A stretch of DNA of 53,349 bases, from NCBI RefSeq assembly GCF_001758365.1, contig NZ_LZFO01000015.1, positions 1 to 53,349 on the forward strand, given 5' to 3'. The stretch comes from Clostridium acetireducens DSM 10703 (GTDB lineage: Bacteria > Bacillota > Clostridia > Clostridiales > Clostridiaceae). How positions within the stretch are numbered: position 1 is the stretch's first letter; every line of letters starts with the position of its first letter. Of the stretch, positions 36,720-45,160 are shown piece by piece. The notes below the pieces were generated by a model. The model made no database searches. It worked only from the letters and a program-made list of their open reading frames with translations, and had not been told where the DNA came from. The translations under genes were made by a program, and so were the position numbers.

Positions 36720-36802
36720 AAAAAACTCCGTAATTCATCACAGGACGTGATGAGCCAATTTCCGCCCCAAGGACGGGGCATAAATTGGGTAGGAGTTTTT
36801 TT
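36720..36802. ncRNA. Core of palindromic element: two GGA-loop hairpins
   Basis: Between AAAAAAACTCC and GGAGTTTTTTT, the plus strand folds as TCATCAC-AGGAC-GTGATGA (36735-36753). A second stem follows, CCAATTT/AAATTGG (36755-36788), enclosing GCCCC-AAGGAC-GGGGC (36764-36779). Both loops expose GGAC. The outer ACTCC/GGAGT stem plus T-run also makes a terminator on either strand. An RNA function is inference. Confidence 0.4.
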
Positions 36803-36909
36803 ATTTTTTATTCTTAGAGTCTCTTAATGAAATGACTTAGTTACAAACTTTCTTTATGTCTCTTTGCTTATTATTTTTAATTATTTTTTATTTGCAAGTT
36901 ATCTCAAGC

Positions 36910-36930
36910 ATTTTTTATTCAACAACCTAA
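36910..36930 (-). repeat. 21-nt repeat box, copy D' (right end of palindrome)
   Basis: Exact inverted copy of the box at 36589-36609. Confidence 0.6.
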
Positions 36931-36999
36931 TGTATAAAATATTATATATAAGTAAAACATAATATATAATATTTAATTTATGATTTTGGAGGGATGAGC

Positions 37000-37263
37000 A
37001 TGGGAAAAACACCATTAAAAAAAGTAATAAAAGCTAAACTAAAGGCTAATAAAGAGTTGACAGAAATGGAAAAGTTAAGAGAAAAGATTAAATATGAAAT
37101 AGCAGAGGAATTAGGATTAAAAGAAAAAGTAGATAAATATGGATGGAGTGGATTAACAGCAGAAGAAACAGGAAGAATAGGAGGATTTATGACTAAAAAA
37201 AAGAAAGAATTAAATATTCCTAAAAATGAAATTATACAAAAAACTGAAGAAAAAAACAGTTAA
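37000..37263 (+). CDS. Divergent alpha/beta-type small acid-soluble spore protein
   Basis: 87-residue spore protein. The block KIKYEIAEELGL (GPR protease site) and GWSGLTAEETGRIGGFMTK match the two conserved alpha/beta SASP segments. The N-terminus is an unusual Lys-rich extension (LKKVIKAKLKANKELTEMEK), and the second block differs from that of the SASP at 24740. I chose ATG 37000, seven bases after GGAGG; the ATG at 36994 is too close. It probably binds DNA in the forespore. Confidence 0.82.
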   Translation: MGKTPLKKVIKAKLKANKELTEMEKLREKIKYEIAEELGLKEKVDKYGWSGLTAEETGRIGGFMTKKKKELNIPKNEIIQKTEEKNS

Positions 37264-37335
37264 TTTATTGACTTATGATCTAAAAATATATATTATTCTT
37301 AATGAAGTATAAATTATTTTATTAGGAGAAAAGCT

Positions 37336-38076
37336 ATGCAATGTTATAAAGAATTTGCTTATATATATGATAAGCTTATAAAAGAAGATATAGACTATAA
37401 AAAATGGGCTAATGTAATAATAGATATATGTGAAAAGTTTAATATAGAAAAAAGAAATTATTTAGACTTGGCTTGTGGTACAGGGAACATTACAATTGAA
37501 ATAGGTAAAAAATTTTTCAATACATGGGGAATAGATCTATCTGCAGATATGCTTACAGAAGCAGATAGCAAGTTAAGAAAACAAGGATTAAAAGCTAAAT
37601 TTGTATGTTCTGATATATGTGATTTTAAATTAAATAGACAATTCAATCTTATAACTTGCTGTCTTGATTCAATTAATTATATATTAGAAGAAGATAGTAT
37701 AAGCAAGTTATTTTGCAATGTGTATAATCATTTAAAAGATGATGGTATATTTATTTTTGATATAAATTCTTATTATAAGTTAACAGAAATACTTGGCAAT
37801 AATACTTTTAATTATGAAGATGATAGTATAGTTTATATATGGGATAATTATAAAGAAGAAGATACTATATATATGTATTTAACATTTTTTATAAAGGAAG
37901 GAGAACTTTATAGAAGATTTGATGAAGAACATGTGGAAAGAGCTTATAAAGAATATACAATAGATTACTTATTAAAAAAGAATAATTTAAATATATTATA
38001 TAAATTAGAAAATTATCAATGTAAAAAAATAAAAGAGAATACCGAAAGAGTAGTCTATGTTGTAAAAAAAGGATAA
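37336..38076 (+). CDS. Class I SAM-dependent methyltransferase
   Basis: 246-residue methyltransferase. Motif I is [13 protein letters not shown] (about residues 43-55) and the acidic loop is [19 protein letters not shown] and [13 protein letters not shown] follow, as in small-molecule methyltransferases of the Methyltransf_25 group. AGGAGAAAAGCT precedes the ATG. hslO follows 23 bp downstream. The substrate is unknown. Confidence 0.85.
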   Translation: MQCYKEFAYIYDKLIKEDIDYKKWANVIIDICEKFNIEKRNYLDLACGTGNITIEIGKKFFNTWGIDLSADMLTEADSKLRKQGLKAKFVCSDICDFKLNRQFNLITCCLDSINYILEEDSISKLFCNVYNHLKDDGIFIFDINSYYKLTEILGNNTFNYEDDSIVYIWDNYKEEDTIYMYLTFFIKEGELYRRFDEEHVERAYKEYTIDYLLKKNNLNILYKLENYQCKKIKENTERVVYVVKKG

Positions 38077-38099
38077 AATTTTATTTAGGAGGCATTAAT

Positions 38100-38981
38100 A
38101 TGGAAGATAAATTAGTACATGCTATTGCTAAAAATGGAGATATAAGAATAATTGGAGCAACAACTACAAATTTAGTAAATAAGGGTGTTAGTATACATAA
38201 ATGTGCTGCTACAGCAGCAGCGGCATTGGGAAGAATGCTTACGGGTGGATTACTTATGGGTTCTATGCTAAAATCTGAAAATGATAAAGTAACAATTCAA
38301 ATATTAGCAGATGGAATAGCTAGGGATATAGTAGTTACTGCATACCCAGATGGTCATGTAAAGGGATATATAGCAAATCCCTTAGCAGATTTACCTTTAA
38401 ATAGTAAAGGTAAATTAGATGTAGCTGGTATAGTAGGAAAAAACGGAAATCTTTTAGTAATAAAAGATATGGGACTTAAAGAACCTTATGTAGGTCAAGT
38501 ACCTATATATACTGGAGAAATAGGAGATGACTTAGCTTATTATTTTACAGTTTCTGAACAAACTCCTTCTGCAGTAGGGCTAGGTGTATTGGTAGATACT
38601 GATTTATCAATAAAAGCTTCAGGAGGATTTATAATTCAAATGATGCCTGGTGCAGATGAACTTTTAGCAGATTTAGTTACATATAGATTACAGGAACTAA
38701 ATTCTATAACTGAACTAATAAATAAAGGAATGGATATAAAAGAAATATTAGAGTTAATATTTAAAGATATGGATTTAAAAATATTAAATGAAAGTATGCC
38801 TTTATATAAATGTAATTGCAGTAGGGAAAAAGTTATAAAAGCACTAATAAGCATTGGAAAAGAAGAATTACAAAAAATATATAATGATAATAAGGAAGAA
38901 GAACTTCAGTGTCATTTTTGTAATAAAAAATATAAATTTACCCATGATGAAATAGGTAGTATATTAGAGGATATAAAATAA
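38100..38981 (+). CDS. hslO: Hsp33 redox-regulated chaperone
   Basis: 293-residue cytoplasmic holdase. The N-terminal domain has the family patterns [12 protein letters not shown] and [14 protein letters not shown]. The C-terminal zinc switch has its four cysteines: CNC around residue 240 and CHFC around 270. Oxidation of these releases zinc and activates the chaperone. A TTTAGGAGGC site precedes the ATG. It probably shares a transcript with the methyltransferase gene. Confidence 0.95.
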   Translation: MEDKLVHAIAKNGDIRIIGATTTNLVNKGVSIHKCAATAAAALGRMLTGGLLMGSMLKSENDKVTIQILADGIARDIVVTAYPDGHVKGYIANPLADLPLNSKGKLDVAGIVGKNGNLLVIKDMGLKEPYVGQVPIYTGEIGDDLAYYFTVSEQTPSAVGLGVLVDTDLSIKASGGFIIQMMPGADELLADLVTYRLQELNSITELINKGMDIKEILELIFKDMDLKILNESMPLYKCNCSREKVIKALISIGKEELQKIYNDNKEEELQCHFCNKKYKFTHDEIGSILEDIK

Positions 38982-38996
38982 TACCTTAAAAATACA

Positions 38997-39025
38997 TTGA
39001 CAAAAATTAATATACTATATATAAT
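38997..39025 (+). promoter_or_regulatory. tRNA operon promoter
   Basis: TTGACA at 38997-39002 and TATAAT at 39020-39025 with exactly 17 bases between, about 20 bp before the first tRNA. This is a consensus SigA promoter. Confidence 0.9.
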
Positions 39026-39045
39026 ATAATATGTGGTTAGGGCAT

Positions 39046-39121
39046 GGGCGCATAGCTCAGCTGGGAGAGCATCTGCCTTACAAGCAGGGGGTCACAGGTT
39101 CGAGCCCTGTTGTGCCCACCA
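39046..39121 (+). tRNA. tRNA-Val (TAC)
   Basis: Full cloverleaf: acceptor GGGCGCA/TGTGCCC, anticodon loop CTTACAA with TAC, TTCGAGC T-loop and encoded CCA. Confidence 0.96.
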
Positions 39122-39146
39122 CAGGGAAGAAAATAAACATGTATGT

Positions 39147-39223
39147 GGCCTGGTGGCTCAGATGGTTAGAGTGCCGGCCTGTCACGCCGGAGGTCGAGGG
39201 TTCGATCCCCTTCCAGGTCGCCA
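39147..39223 (+). tRNA. tRNA-Asp (GTC)
   Basis: Cloverleaf with acceptor GGCCTGG/CCAGGTC, anticodon loop CTGTCAC (GTC), T-loop TTCGATC and encoded CCA. Confidence 0.96.
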
Positions 39224-39226
39224 TTT

Positions 39227-39302
<76 letters not shown>

Positions 39303-39309
39303 CATGTTT

Positions 39310-39384
39310 GCGGGAGTGGCTCAGTGGTAGAGCGTCACCTTGCCAAGGTGAACGTCGCGAGTTCGAATCTCGTCTTCCGCTCCA
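39310..39384 (+). tRNA. tRNA-Gly (GCC)
   Basis: Cloverleaf with acceptor GCGGGAG/CTTCCGC, anticodon loop TTGCCAA (GCC), T-loop TTCGAAT and encoded CCA. Confidence 0.96.
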
Positions 39385-39387
39385 TAG

Positions 39388-39462
39388 GGCGCTATAGCCA
39401 AGTGGTAAGGCAAAGGTCTGCAAAATCTTCATTCCCCGGTTCAAATCCGGGTGGCGCCTCCA
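39388..39462 (+). tRNA. tRNA-Cys (GCA)
   Basis: Cloverleaf with acceptor GGCGCTA/TGGCGCC, anticodon loop CTGCAAA (GCA), T-loop TTCAAAT and encoded CCA. It is the last gene of the tRNA operon. Confidence 0.96.
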
Positions 39463-39464
39463 TT

Positions 39465-39500
39465 AAAGAGTATTGTAATTTTACAATACTCTTTTTTATT
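39465..39500. terminator. tRNA operon terminator
   Basis: AAAGAGTATTGTAA and TTACAATACTCTTT followed by T-run; perfect stem with a two-base gap. Confidence 0.88.
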
Positions 39501-39507
39501 TAGCAAA

Positions 39508-40206
39508 TTATATATTTAATATACTTCCTCTATCAATTAATTTACCTTTCTTTAAAAAAAAAGGTTCTACATTATGTTTTTTTAAAAAATCAATAACATC
39601 TTTTTTATAAATGTAATAATCTAAGTTTCCAAAAAAAGCCATCAAATTTTCTTCTATTAAACCACAACACCCTCCTATAAAACCGTAATTTAATCCTGGA
39701 AGAAGTATATCACCAGGAGGAAGTAATAATACATCCATACCTTCTTTATTTAAAGCATTAGCAATACCTAAATCGCTAGTCATGAAAGCATTATTTTTTA
39801 CTATAGCAGTAGAACATTTTGTATATCCTTGATTTACATTTAATAATTTTTTATTTTTTAAATTAGTCAGTATGCTATTATCAGTATATTTCAAATTGTG
39901 CATAAAAAAATTATCTGTATTAACTGCATTTAAAATAATGTCTTTTGGATATTTTGATTCTAAATTATTTTTTGAAAAAATTACATTTACATTTTGAGAT
40001 TTTATTAAATGTAAAAAATTAATATCTATATCTTTATGAACTATTAATTTATTTTTTTCTAATACTTGAATTTGAATATCAGGATGACCACAAATAGCAT
40101 TATATAAATTTTTAAAAGCAGGGCATAATAATATTTTGCATCCTAATTTTTTTAAGTTTTCTATTTCTACATTAGAAGTTCTATAATCAACAATTACAGT
40201 TTTCAT
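39508..40206 (-). CDS. Conserved protein of unknown function (possibly DUF6873)
   Basis: 232-residue soluble protein, not securely recognised. It has alternating strands with Gly/Pro-rich turns. Notable segments are GYTKCSTAIVKNNAFMTSDLG (about 127-147) and LLLPPGDILLPGLNYGFIGG followed by CCGLIEENLMAF. The arrangement of Cys, Asp and GGCCG is reminiscent of amidinotransferase/deiminase-like folds, but catalytic residues cannot be assigned. AAAGGAGAT precedes the ATG. It is oriented against the tRNA operon and divergent from ytxC. Confidence 0.65.
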   Translation of the reverse strand: MKTVIVDYRTSNVEIENLKKLGCKILLCPAFKNLYNAICGHPDIQIQVLEKNKLIVHKDIDINFLHLIKSQNVNVIFSKNNLESKYPKDIILNAVNTDNFFMHNLKYTDNSILTNLKNKKLLNVNQGYTKCSTAIVKNNAFMTSDLGIANALNKEGMDVLLLPPGDILLPGLNYGFIGGCCGLIEENLMAFFGNLDYYIYKKDVIDFLKKHNVEPFFLKKGKLIDRGSILNI

Positions 40207-40354
40207 TTATATATCTCCTTTACTATTGTTTATAGATATTTTAAATTTCATAAAATATATTGTCAATAAAATAAATATGTATAGTATGAAATAAAAATAT
40301 TGTATACTCATTAAATTTAAACATATACTATTTTAAAGAAAGGGGTGTTTTGTA

Positions 40355-41251
40355 TTGTTATTATATACTCTAATACATGAAAATAGAAAAAATTTAATAA
40401 AAAAACTAGAAGAGTTGCAAAAGCACCTTCAAGATAAGGATACTTTTATAAGAATTGAAGATAATGTTGAAGGAAAAGTATATTTTATTGATATATATTG
40501 TGAGTATAATAAATTAAGTGATAAAGAACATAAACTGTTTAATTTTTATATAGCAAATGTAATATATGAAGAAATAATAGAAGAATATTGTATCTGCAAA
40601 TTAAAAAAACTTTTGTTAGATACATATTTTTTTCTAAAGCACAGTGAAATTGAAGATATATGTAAACTGGCAGAAGGTGTATTTAAAAATAATAATTTTA
40701 TAATTGAAGAAGATAAATTATATTTTATAAGTAAAAAGAATAAAATAATTAATAAAATAATGAAGTGCCTTACGGAAAATAATGAATTTAATATAAAAGG
40801 ATTTGTAACTTTTAGAAAAAATGAAATTATTTATGATTTAGAAAGTATGGTAGATAAATTAGTAGAAGACTATATGATAGAGAAAGAGTACAACGAATTT
40901 ATAAAGTTGCTAAAGTATTTTGTTGAATTAGAAGAAAGTAAATTAAACGAAGTTAATATAATAGTTTTAGATAGTGGAGAATATTTAATTAAAGATGAAA
41001 TAGGAAAGGATATAACATTTAATTTATTAGATAATATAAGTTATAAAGATTTATCTGAGGGAATAAGTTTTGATGATACTCTTATAAGTTTATTAATTAC
41101 TAATTCACCTAAAAAAATAATAATACACCATTCTAAAAATTTTAAGAATCAAGAATTATTAAATACTATAGTAAAAGTATTCGAAAATAAAGTACATTTT
41201 TGTAATGATTGTGAAATATGTAAAGATAAAGCATTGTATGTAAAAATTTAA
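40355..41251 (+). CDS. ytxC: YtxC-like putative sporulation protein
   Basis: 298-residue protein matching the YtxC family. It starts at TTG 40355 after AAAGGGGTG. The conserved C-terminus reads LLITNSPKKIIIHHSKNF and ends with a CNDCEIC motif. The N-terminal part is helical and charged. YtxC lies upstream of thrS in several spore formers, as here, and is linked to sporulation; its biochemistry is unknown. Confidence 0.82.
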   Translation: MLLYTLIHENRKNLIKKLEELQKHLQDKDTFIRIEDNVEGKVYFIDIYCEYNKLSDKEHKLFNFYIANVIYEEIIEEYCICKLKKLLLDTYFFLKHSEIEDICKLAEGVFKNNNFIIEEDKLYFISKKNKIINKIMKCLTENNEFNIKGFVTFRKNEIIYDLESMVDKLVEDYMIEKEYNEFIKLLKYFVELEESKLNEVNIIVLDSGEYLIKDEIGKDITFNLLDNISYKDLSEGISFDDTLISLLITNSPKKIIIHHSKNFKNQELLNTIVKVFENKVHFCNDCEICKDKALYVKI

Positions 41252-41294
41252 CTTAATAATAAAATAAAATTTTTAATTTTATTTAAAAAAACTA

Positions 41295-41323
41295 TTGACA
41301 TATTAAAATCTTAATACTATAAT
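41295..41323 (+). promoter_or_regulatory. thrS leader promoter
   Basis: TTGACA at 41295-41300 and TATAAT at 41318-41323 with 17 bases between, directly upstream of the T-box leader. Confidence 0.85.
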
Positions 41324-41334
41324 GAATATCAAGA

Positions 41335-41602
41335 TAAGTTAATAAAGTTTAAAAAAAGACAATGATGAAGGAAGAGTAAATAGTTTACTGTTTTTAGAGA
41401 GAGAAATTCATCGGCTGAAAGATTTCTTAAACAAGTATTATTGAAAACCACCTTCTAGTTGAATGCTGAATTTTAAGTAAGCATATCCGCTAATAAAGCG
41501 TTAAATTTAATCAAAGAGGGTAGTGTTATTATGAATTAAATACTATCAACTTGGGTGGAACCGCGAATATACTCGTCCCAATATTGAGGACGAGTTTTTT
41601 TG
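41335..41602 (+). promoter_or_regulatory. T-box leader of thrS (specifier ACC, Thr)
   Basis: The T-box GGGTGGAACCGCG lies at 41553-41565. A terminator ACTCGTCC/GGACGAGT with T-run follows at 41571-41601. In Stem I, ACC at 41447-41449 occupies the specifier position. The 140 bases between the terminator and the thrS start show no further clear element. Confidence 0.9.
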
Positions 41603-41743
41603 TTTTATAAAAATAAAAAAAGTTAAGGCCTTACTAGTTAAAAAAGGGTATAAGTTTCAACTATGGTATATTTGGGTGTAAATGGTAACAATAATAATTT
41701 GAAAATTTAGAATATTCAGAAAATATAATAGGAGGTAAATATT

Positions 41744-43654
41744 ATGATAAAAATAAAAGTAAATGGTAAAGAATTAGAAATTGAAAAAGGAGCTAACATA
41801 GGGGAAATCGCTAAAAAAATTAGTCCAGCTTTATATAAGAAAGCTTTAGGTGCTAAATTAAATGATGAAGTAGTTGAATTGGAGAGAGAAGTTAATGAAG
41901 AGTGTGAAATTGAAATATTAACATTTGATAATCAAGAAGGAAGAGATATATTAAGACATACAGCTTCACATATATTGGCTCAAGCTGTTAAAAGATTATA
42001 TCCAGATGTAAAACTTGCTATAGGACCATCAATTGAAGACGGATTTTATTATGATTTTGATGCAGAATTTAAGTTTTCACCAGAAATGTTAGAAAAATTA
42101 GAAGATGAAATGTATAAAATAGTAAAAGAAGATATTGCTTTAGAAAGAATGGAATTACCAAGAGAAGAAGCTATCAAATTAATGAAAGAAAAATGTGAAG
42201 ATTATAAAGTTGAGCTTATAGAAGATTTACCAGAAGATGCAATAATATCATTTTATAAGCAAGGAGATTTTATAGATTTATGTGCAGGTCCTCATCTTCC
42301 ATCAACAGGTAAAATTAAAGCTATAAAATTACTTTCATTAGCAGGTGCTTATTGGAGAGGTAATGAAAATAACAAGATGCTACAAAGAATATATGGAACA
42401 GCATTTATGAAAAAGAGTGAACTTGAAGAGCATCTAAAATTATTAGAAGAAGCTAAAAAGAGAGATCATAGAAAATTAGGTAAGGAGCTTGATTTATTTA
42501 GTATACATGAAGAAGGACCAGGATTCCCATTTTTCCATCCTAAAGGAATGATTGTTAGAAATACATTAGAGTCCTTCTGGAGAGATGAACATGAAAAAGC
42601 AGGATATGACGAAATAAGAACTCCTCTTATATTAAATGAAGCATTATGGCATAAATCAGGACATTGGGATCATTATAAAGAAAATATGTATTTTACAAAA
42701 ATAGATAATGAAGCATATGCTATAAAACCTATGAACTGTCCAGGTGGAATATTAATTTATAACAATTCATTACGTTCATATAAAGAGTTGCCATTAAGAT
42801 TGTCAGAGCTTGGAATAGTGCATAGACATGAACTTTCAGGTGCATTACATGGATTAATGAGAGTTAGATGTTTTACTCAAGATGATGCTCATATATTCAT
42901 GACAAAAGAACAAATAAAGGATGAAATCATAGGAGTTATTAAATTAGAAGATAAATTCTATAAATTATTTGGATTTGATTACTCAGTAGAATTATCTACA
43001 AGACCAGAAGATTCAATGGGAAGCGATGAAGAATGGGAAGCAGCTACTAATGGATTAATTGATGCGTTAAAAGAAGTAGGAATCGAATATAGATTAAATG
43101 AAGGAGATGGAGCATTCTATGGTCCTAAGATAGACTTCCATTTAAAAGATTGTATAGGAAGAACTTGGCAATGTGGAACTATTCAATTAGACTTCCAAAT
43201 GCCAGAAAGATTTGATTTAGCTTATATAGGAGCAGACGGAGAAAAACACAGACCAGTAATGGTTCATAGAACTATATATGGAAGTATAGAAAGATTTATA
43301 GGAATATTAATAGAACAGTATGCAGGAGCATTCCCTGTATGGCTTGCACCAGTTCAAGTTAAAATTATGAATATTACAGATAATCAAAGTGAATATGCAC
43401 AAAAAATTGCAAAAGAATTACGTGATAATGGAATAAGGGTAGAAATGGATTTAAGAAATGAAAAAATAGGATATAAAATAAGAGAAGCACAACTTCAAAA
43501 GGTTCCTTATATGATAGTATTAGGTGACAAAGAAATGAAAGAAGGAAAGGTTGCTGTAAGAGCTAGAAAAGATGGAGATCTAGGACAAATGAATATAAGT
43601 GAATTTATTGCAAAAATTAAAGATGAAATAGAAAAAAAAGTTAGTGATATTTAA
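41744..43654 (+). CDS. thrS: Threonyl-tRNA synthetase
   Basis: 636-residue class II synthetase. Its domains are an N-terminal TGS (1-60), an editing domain with RHTASHILAQAV and LCAGPH, a catalytic core with motif 2 RHELSGALHGLMRVR (about 365) and motif 3 RTIYGSIERFIGIL, and a C-terminal anticodon-binding domain (PVQVKIMNI onward). AGGAGGT precedes the ATG. It is controlled by the upstream T-box. Confidence 0.97.
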   Translation: MIKIKVNGKELEIEKGANIGEIAKKISPALYKKALGAKLNDEVVELEREVNEECEIEILTFDNQEGRDILRHTASHILAQAVKRLYPDVKLAIGPSIEDGFYYDFDAEFKFSPEMLEKLEDEMYKIVKEDIALERMELPREEAIKLMKEKCEDYKVELIEDLPEDAIISFYKQGDFIDLCAGPHLPSTGKIKAIKLLSLAGAYWRGNENNKMLQRIYGTAFMKKSELEEHLKLLEEAKKRDHRKLGKELDLFSIHEEGPGFPFFHPKGMIVRNTLESFWRDEHEKAGYDEIRTPLILNEALWHKSGHWDHYKENMYFTKIDNEAYAIKPMNCPGGILIYNNSLRSYKELPLRLSELGIVHRHELSGALHGLMRVRCFTQDDAHIFMTKEQIKDEIIGVIKLEDKFYKLFGFDYSVELSTRPEDSMGSDEEWEAATNGLIDALKEVGIEYRLNEGDGAFYGPKIDFHLKDCIGRTWQCGTIQLDFQMPERFDLAYIGADGEKHRPVMVHRTIYGSIERFIGILIEQYAGAFPVWLAPVQVKIMNITDNQSEYAQKIAKELRDNGIRVEMDLRNEKIGYKIREAQLQKVPYMIVLGDKEMKEGKVAVRARKDGDLGQMNISEFIAKIKDEIEKKVSDI

Positions 43655-43663
43655 TAAAATATA

Positions 43664-43692
43664 TTGACAATAATAAAGTATAATAGTACAAT
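43664..43692 (+). promoter_or_regulatory. infC operon promoter
   Basis: TTGACA at 43664-43669 and TACAAT at 43687-43692 with a 17-base spacer, just after thrS. Confidence 0.75.
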
Positions 43693-43699
43693 ATACTTT

Positions 43700-43832
43700 G
43701 TGTGATAATTGTATTTAAGTAGAAACCAGCCGTTTCTCACCTTACAGCTAAGGCTAGTAAGGTTAAGTAAATTTTACTTTATTTGTTTAAAGGAATTAGT
43801 ATTTTAGGGACGGCATTACCGTCCCTTTTTTA
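43700..43832 (+). promoter_or_regulatory. L20-type ribosomal protein leader with terminator
   Basis: This structured leader precedes infC-rpmI-rplT. GAAACCAGCCGTTTC and CCTTACAGCTAAGG pairings are visible. An intrinsic terminator GGGACGG/CCGTCCC plus T-run follows at 43807-43831. In Firmicutes this operon is autoregulated by L20 binding its leader; position and terminator fit, although I assign it by context more than by consensus. Confidence 0.75.
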
Positions 43833-43864
43833 TATGTTTTAATTTTACCTAGGAGGTGAAGAAT

Positions 43865-44377
43865 ATTAATAAAAATTTTATTATTAATGAAGATATAAGA
43901 TGTAAAGAAGTAAGAGTTATATCTGAAAAAGGTGAGCAAATGGGAATATTATCACCTAAAGAAGCATTACAAATTGCAGAAGAAAGGGATTTAGATTTGG
44001 TTTTAGTAGCACCTAATGCTAAACCACCTGTTTGCAAAATAGTGAATTATAGTAAATATTTATATGAGCAAGCTAAAAAAGATAAGTTAGCTAAGAAAAA
44101 GCAAAAGACAATTAATATTAAAGAAATAAGACTTAGTACAACTATAGAAGAACATGATATTGGAATAAAAGCTAATAATGCTAGAAAGTTTCTAAAATCT
44201 GAAGATAAAGTTAAAGTAACTATTAGATTTAGAGGTAGAGAAGCTGACTATTCATATATTGGAAATAGAATATTAGATGTATTTTTTTCTAAGGTTGAAG
44301 ATATATGTGTTATAGAAAAAAAACCTAAATTAGAAGGAAAAAACATGATTATGATTTTAGCGCCTAAGAAAGCATAA
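43865..44377 (+). CDS. infC: Translation initiation factor IF-3 (ATT start)
   Basis: 170-residue IF-3, which binds the 30S subunit and checks the start codon. The N-domain has [16 protein letters not shown] and [20 protein letters not shown]. The C-domain has [18 protein letters not shown] and [12 protein letters not shown]. The protein start aligns at ATT 43865, eight bases after AGGAGG (43851-43856). The only in-frame ATG/GTG nearby, GTG 43856, overlaps the ribosome binding site. A non-canonical ATT start is known for infC, where IF-3 represses its own translation. Confidence 0.93.
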   Translation: MNKNFIINEDIRCKEVRVISEKGEQMGILSPKEALQIAEERDLDLVLVAPNAKPPVCKIVNYSKYLYEQAKKDKLAKKKQKTINIKEIRLSTTIEEHDIGIKANNARKFLKSEDKVKVTIRFRGREADYSYIGNRILDVFFSKVEDICVIEKKPKLEGKNMIMILAPKKA

Positions 44378-44399
44378 GGTATGAGAGGAGGAATTTATT

Positions 44400-44597
44400 A
44401 TGCCAAAAATGAAAACTTGTAAAGGTGCAGCAAAAAGATTTAAGCTTACAGGAACTGGCAAAGTTAAAAGAGCAAAGGCTTATAAAAGCCACATATTAAC
44501 AAAGAAAACTAGAAAAACTAAAAGAAATTTAAGAAAAACAGCGTATGTATCACCAGCTCAAGAAAAAACAATAAAGAAAATATTACCATATCTATAA
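44400..44597 (+). CDS. rpmI: Ribosomal protein L35
   Basis: 65-residue basic 50S protein with the family start [20 protein letters not shown] and a conserved C-terminus. It is preceded by GAGAGGAGG and lies 22 bp after infC in the usual infC-rpmI-rplT order. Confidence 0.97.
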   Translation: MPKMKTCKGAAKRFKLTGTGKVKRAKAYKSHILTKKTRKTKRNLRKTAYVSPAQEKTIKKILPYL

Positions 44598-44627
44598 TTT
44601 GGGTTATGGATAAAGGAGGTAGTCGAA

Positions 44628-44987
44628 ATGGCAAGAGTAAAAAGAGGAGTTAACTCCCATAAACATCATAAAAAGATATTAAAACTTGCAAAAGGATATT
44701 ATGGTGGAAAAAGCAAGTTATTTAAAACAGCAAATGAAGCAGTAATAAGATCTTTAAAAAATGCCTACGTAGGAAGAAAATTAAAGAAAAGAGATTTTAG
44801 AAAACTTTGGATAGCTAGAATCAATGCGGCTTCAAGAATGAATGGTCTTTCTTATTCAAAATTTATGAATGGAATAAAACTTGCAGGAGTTGACATAAAC
44901 AGAAAGATGCTTTCAGAAATAGCAATAAACGATCCAAAAGCCTTTACTCAATTAGTAGAAGTTGCAAAAAAGCAATTAAATGCTTAA
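44628..44987 (+). CDS. rplT: Ribosomal protein L20
   Basis: 119-residue 50S assembly protein. It starts [20 protein letters not shown] and contains [16 protein letters not shown] and [11 protein letters not shown]. It is preceded by AAAGGAGGT. It is the presumed repressor acting on the operon leader. A terminator follows. Confidence 0.98.
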   Translation: MARVKRGVNSHKHHKKILKLAKGYYGGKSKLFKTANEAVIRSLKNAYVGRKLKKRDFRKLWIARINAASRMNGLSYSKFMNGIKLAGVDINRKMLSEIAINDPKAFTQLVEVAKKQLNA

Positions 44988-45006
44988 TAAGAAAAGCTTC
45001 GTAAAT

Positions 45007-45047
45007 AAAAAGCTTCATAAATAATTTTTATGAAGCTTTTTTTATTT
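45007..45047 (+). terminator. Terminator after rplT
   Basis: AAAAGCTTCATAAA and TTTATGAAGCTTTT followed by T-run. Confidence 0.88.
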
Positions 45048-45160
45048 TAGTTTTTAATAATTATAATTTATATATTGAAATTGACAAAGGAGTTTTTGGT
45101 GATATAATTGGGTATATATTGAATTTTTATCTTATTAATTAAGAAATGAAGGTGAAAGAT

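Larger units (their letters stand above)
36580..36939. mobile_element. 360-bp long-palindrome element (MITE-like), non-coding
   Basis: The outer arms 36580-36682 and 36837-36939 are exact inverted copies, 103 of 103 bases. Short non-matching segments follow: 36683-36696 and 36825-36836. A second pair of 33-base arms (36697-36729 and 36792-36824) has one mismatch and ends in AAAAAAACTCC/GGAGTTTTTTT. The core 36730-36791 is GC-rich and unpaired with the arms. There is no ORF. The 21-nt box at both ends recurs alone elsewhere in the window. A non-autonomous mobile element is the best reading; the core could also act as a bidirectional terminator for the opp operon and the downstream gene. Confidence 0.6.
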
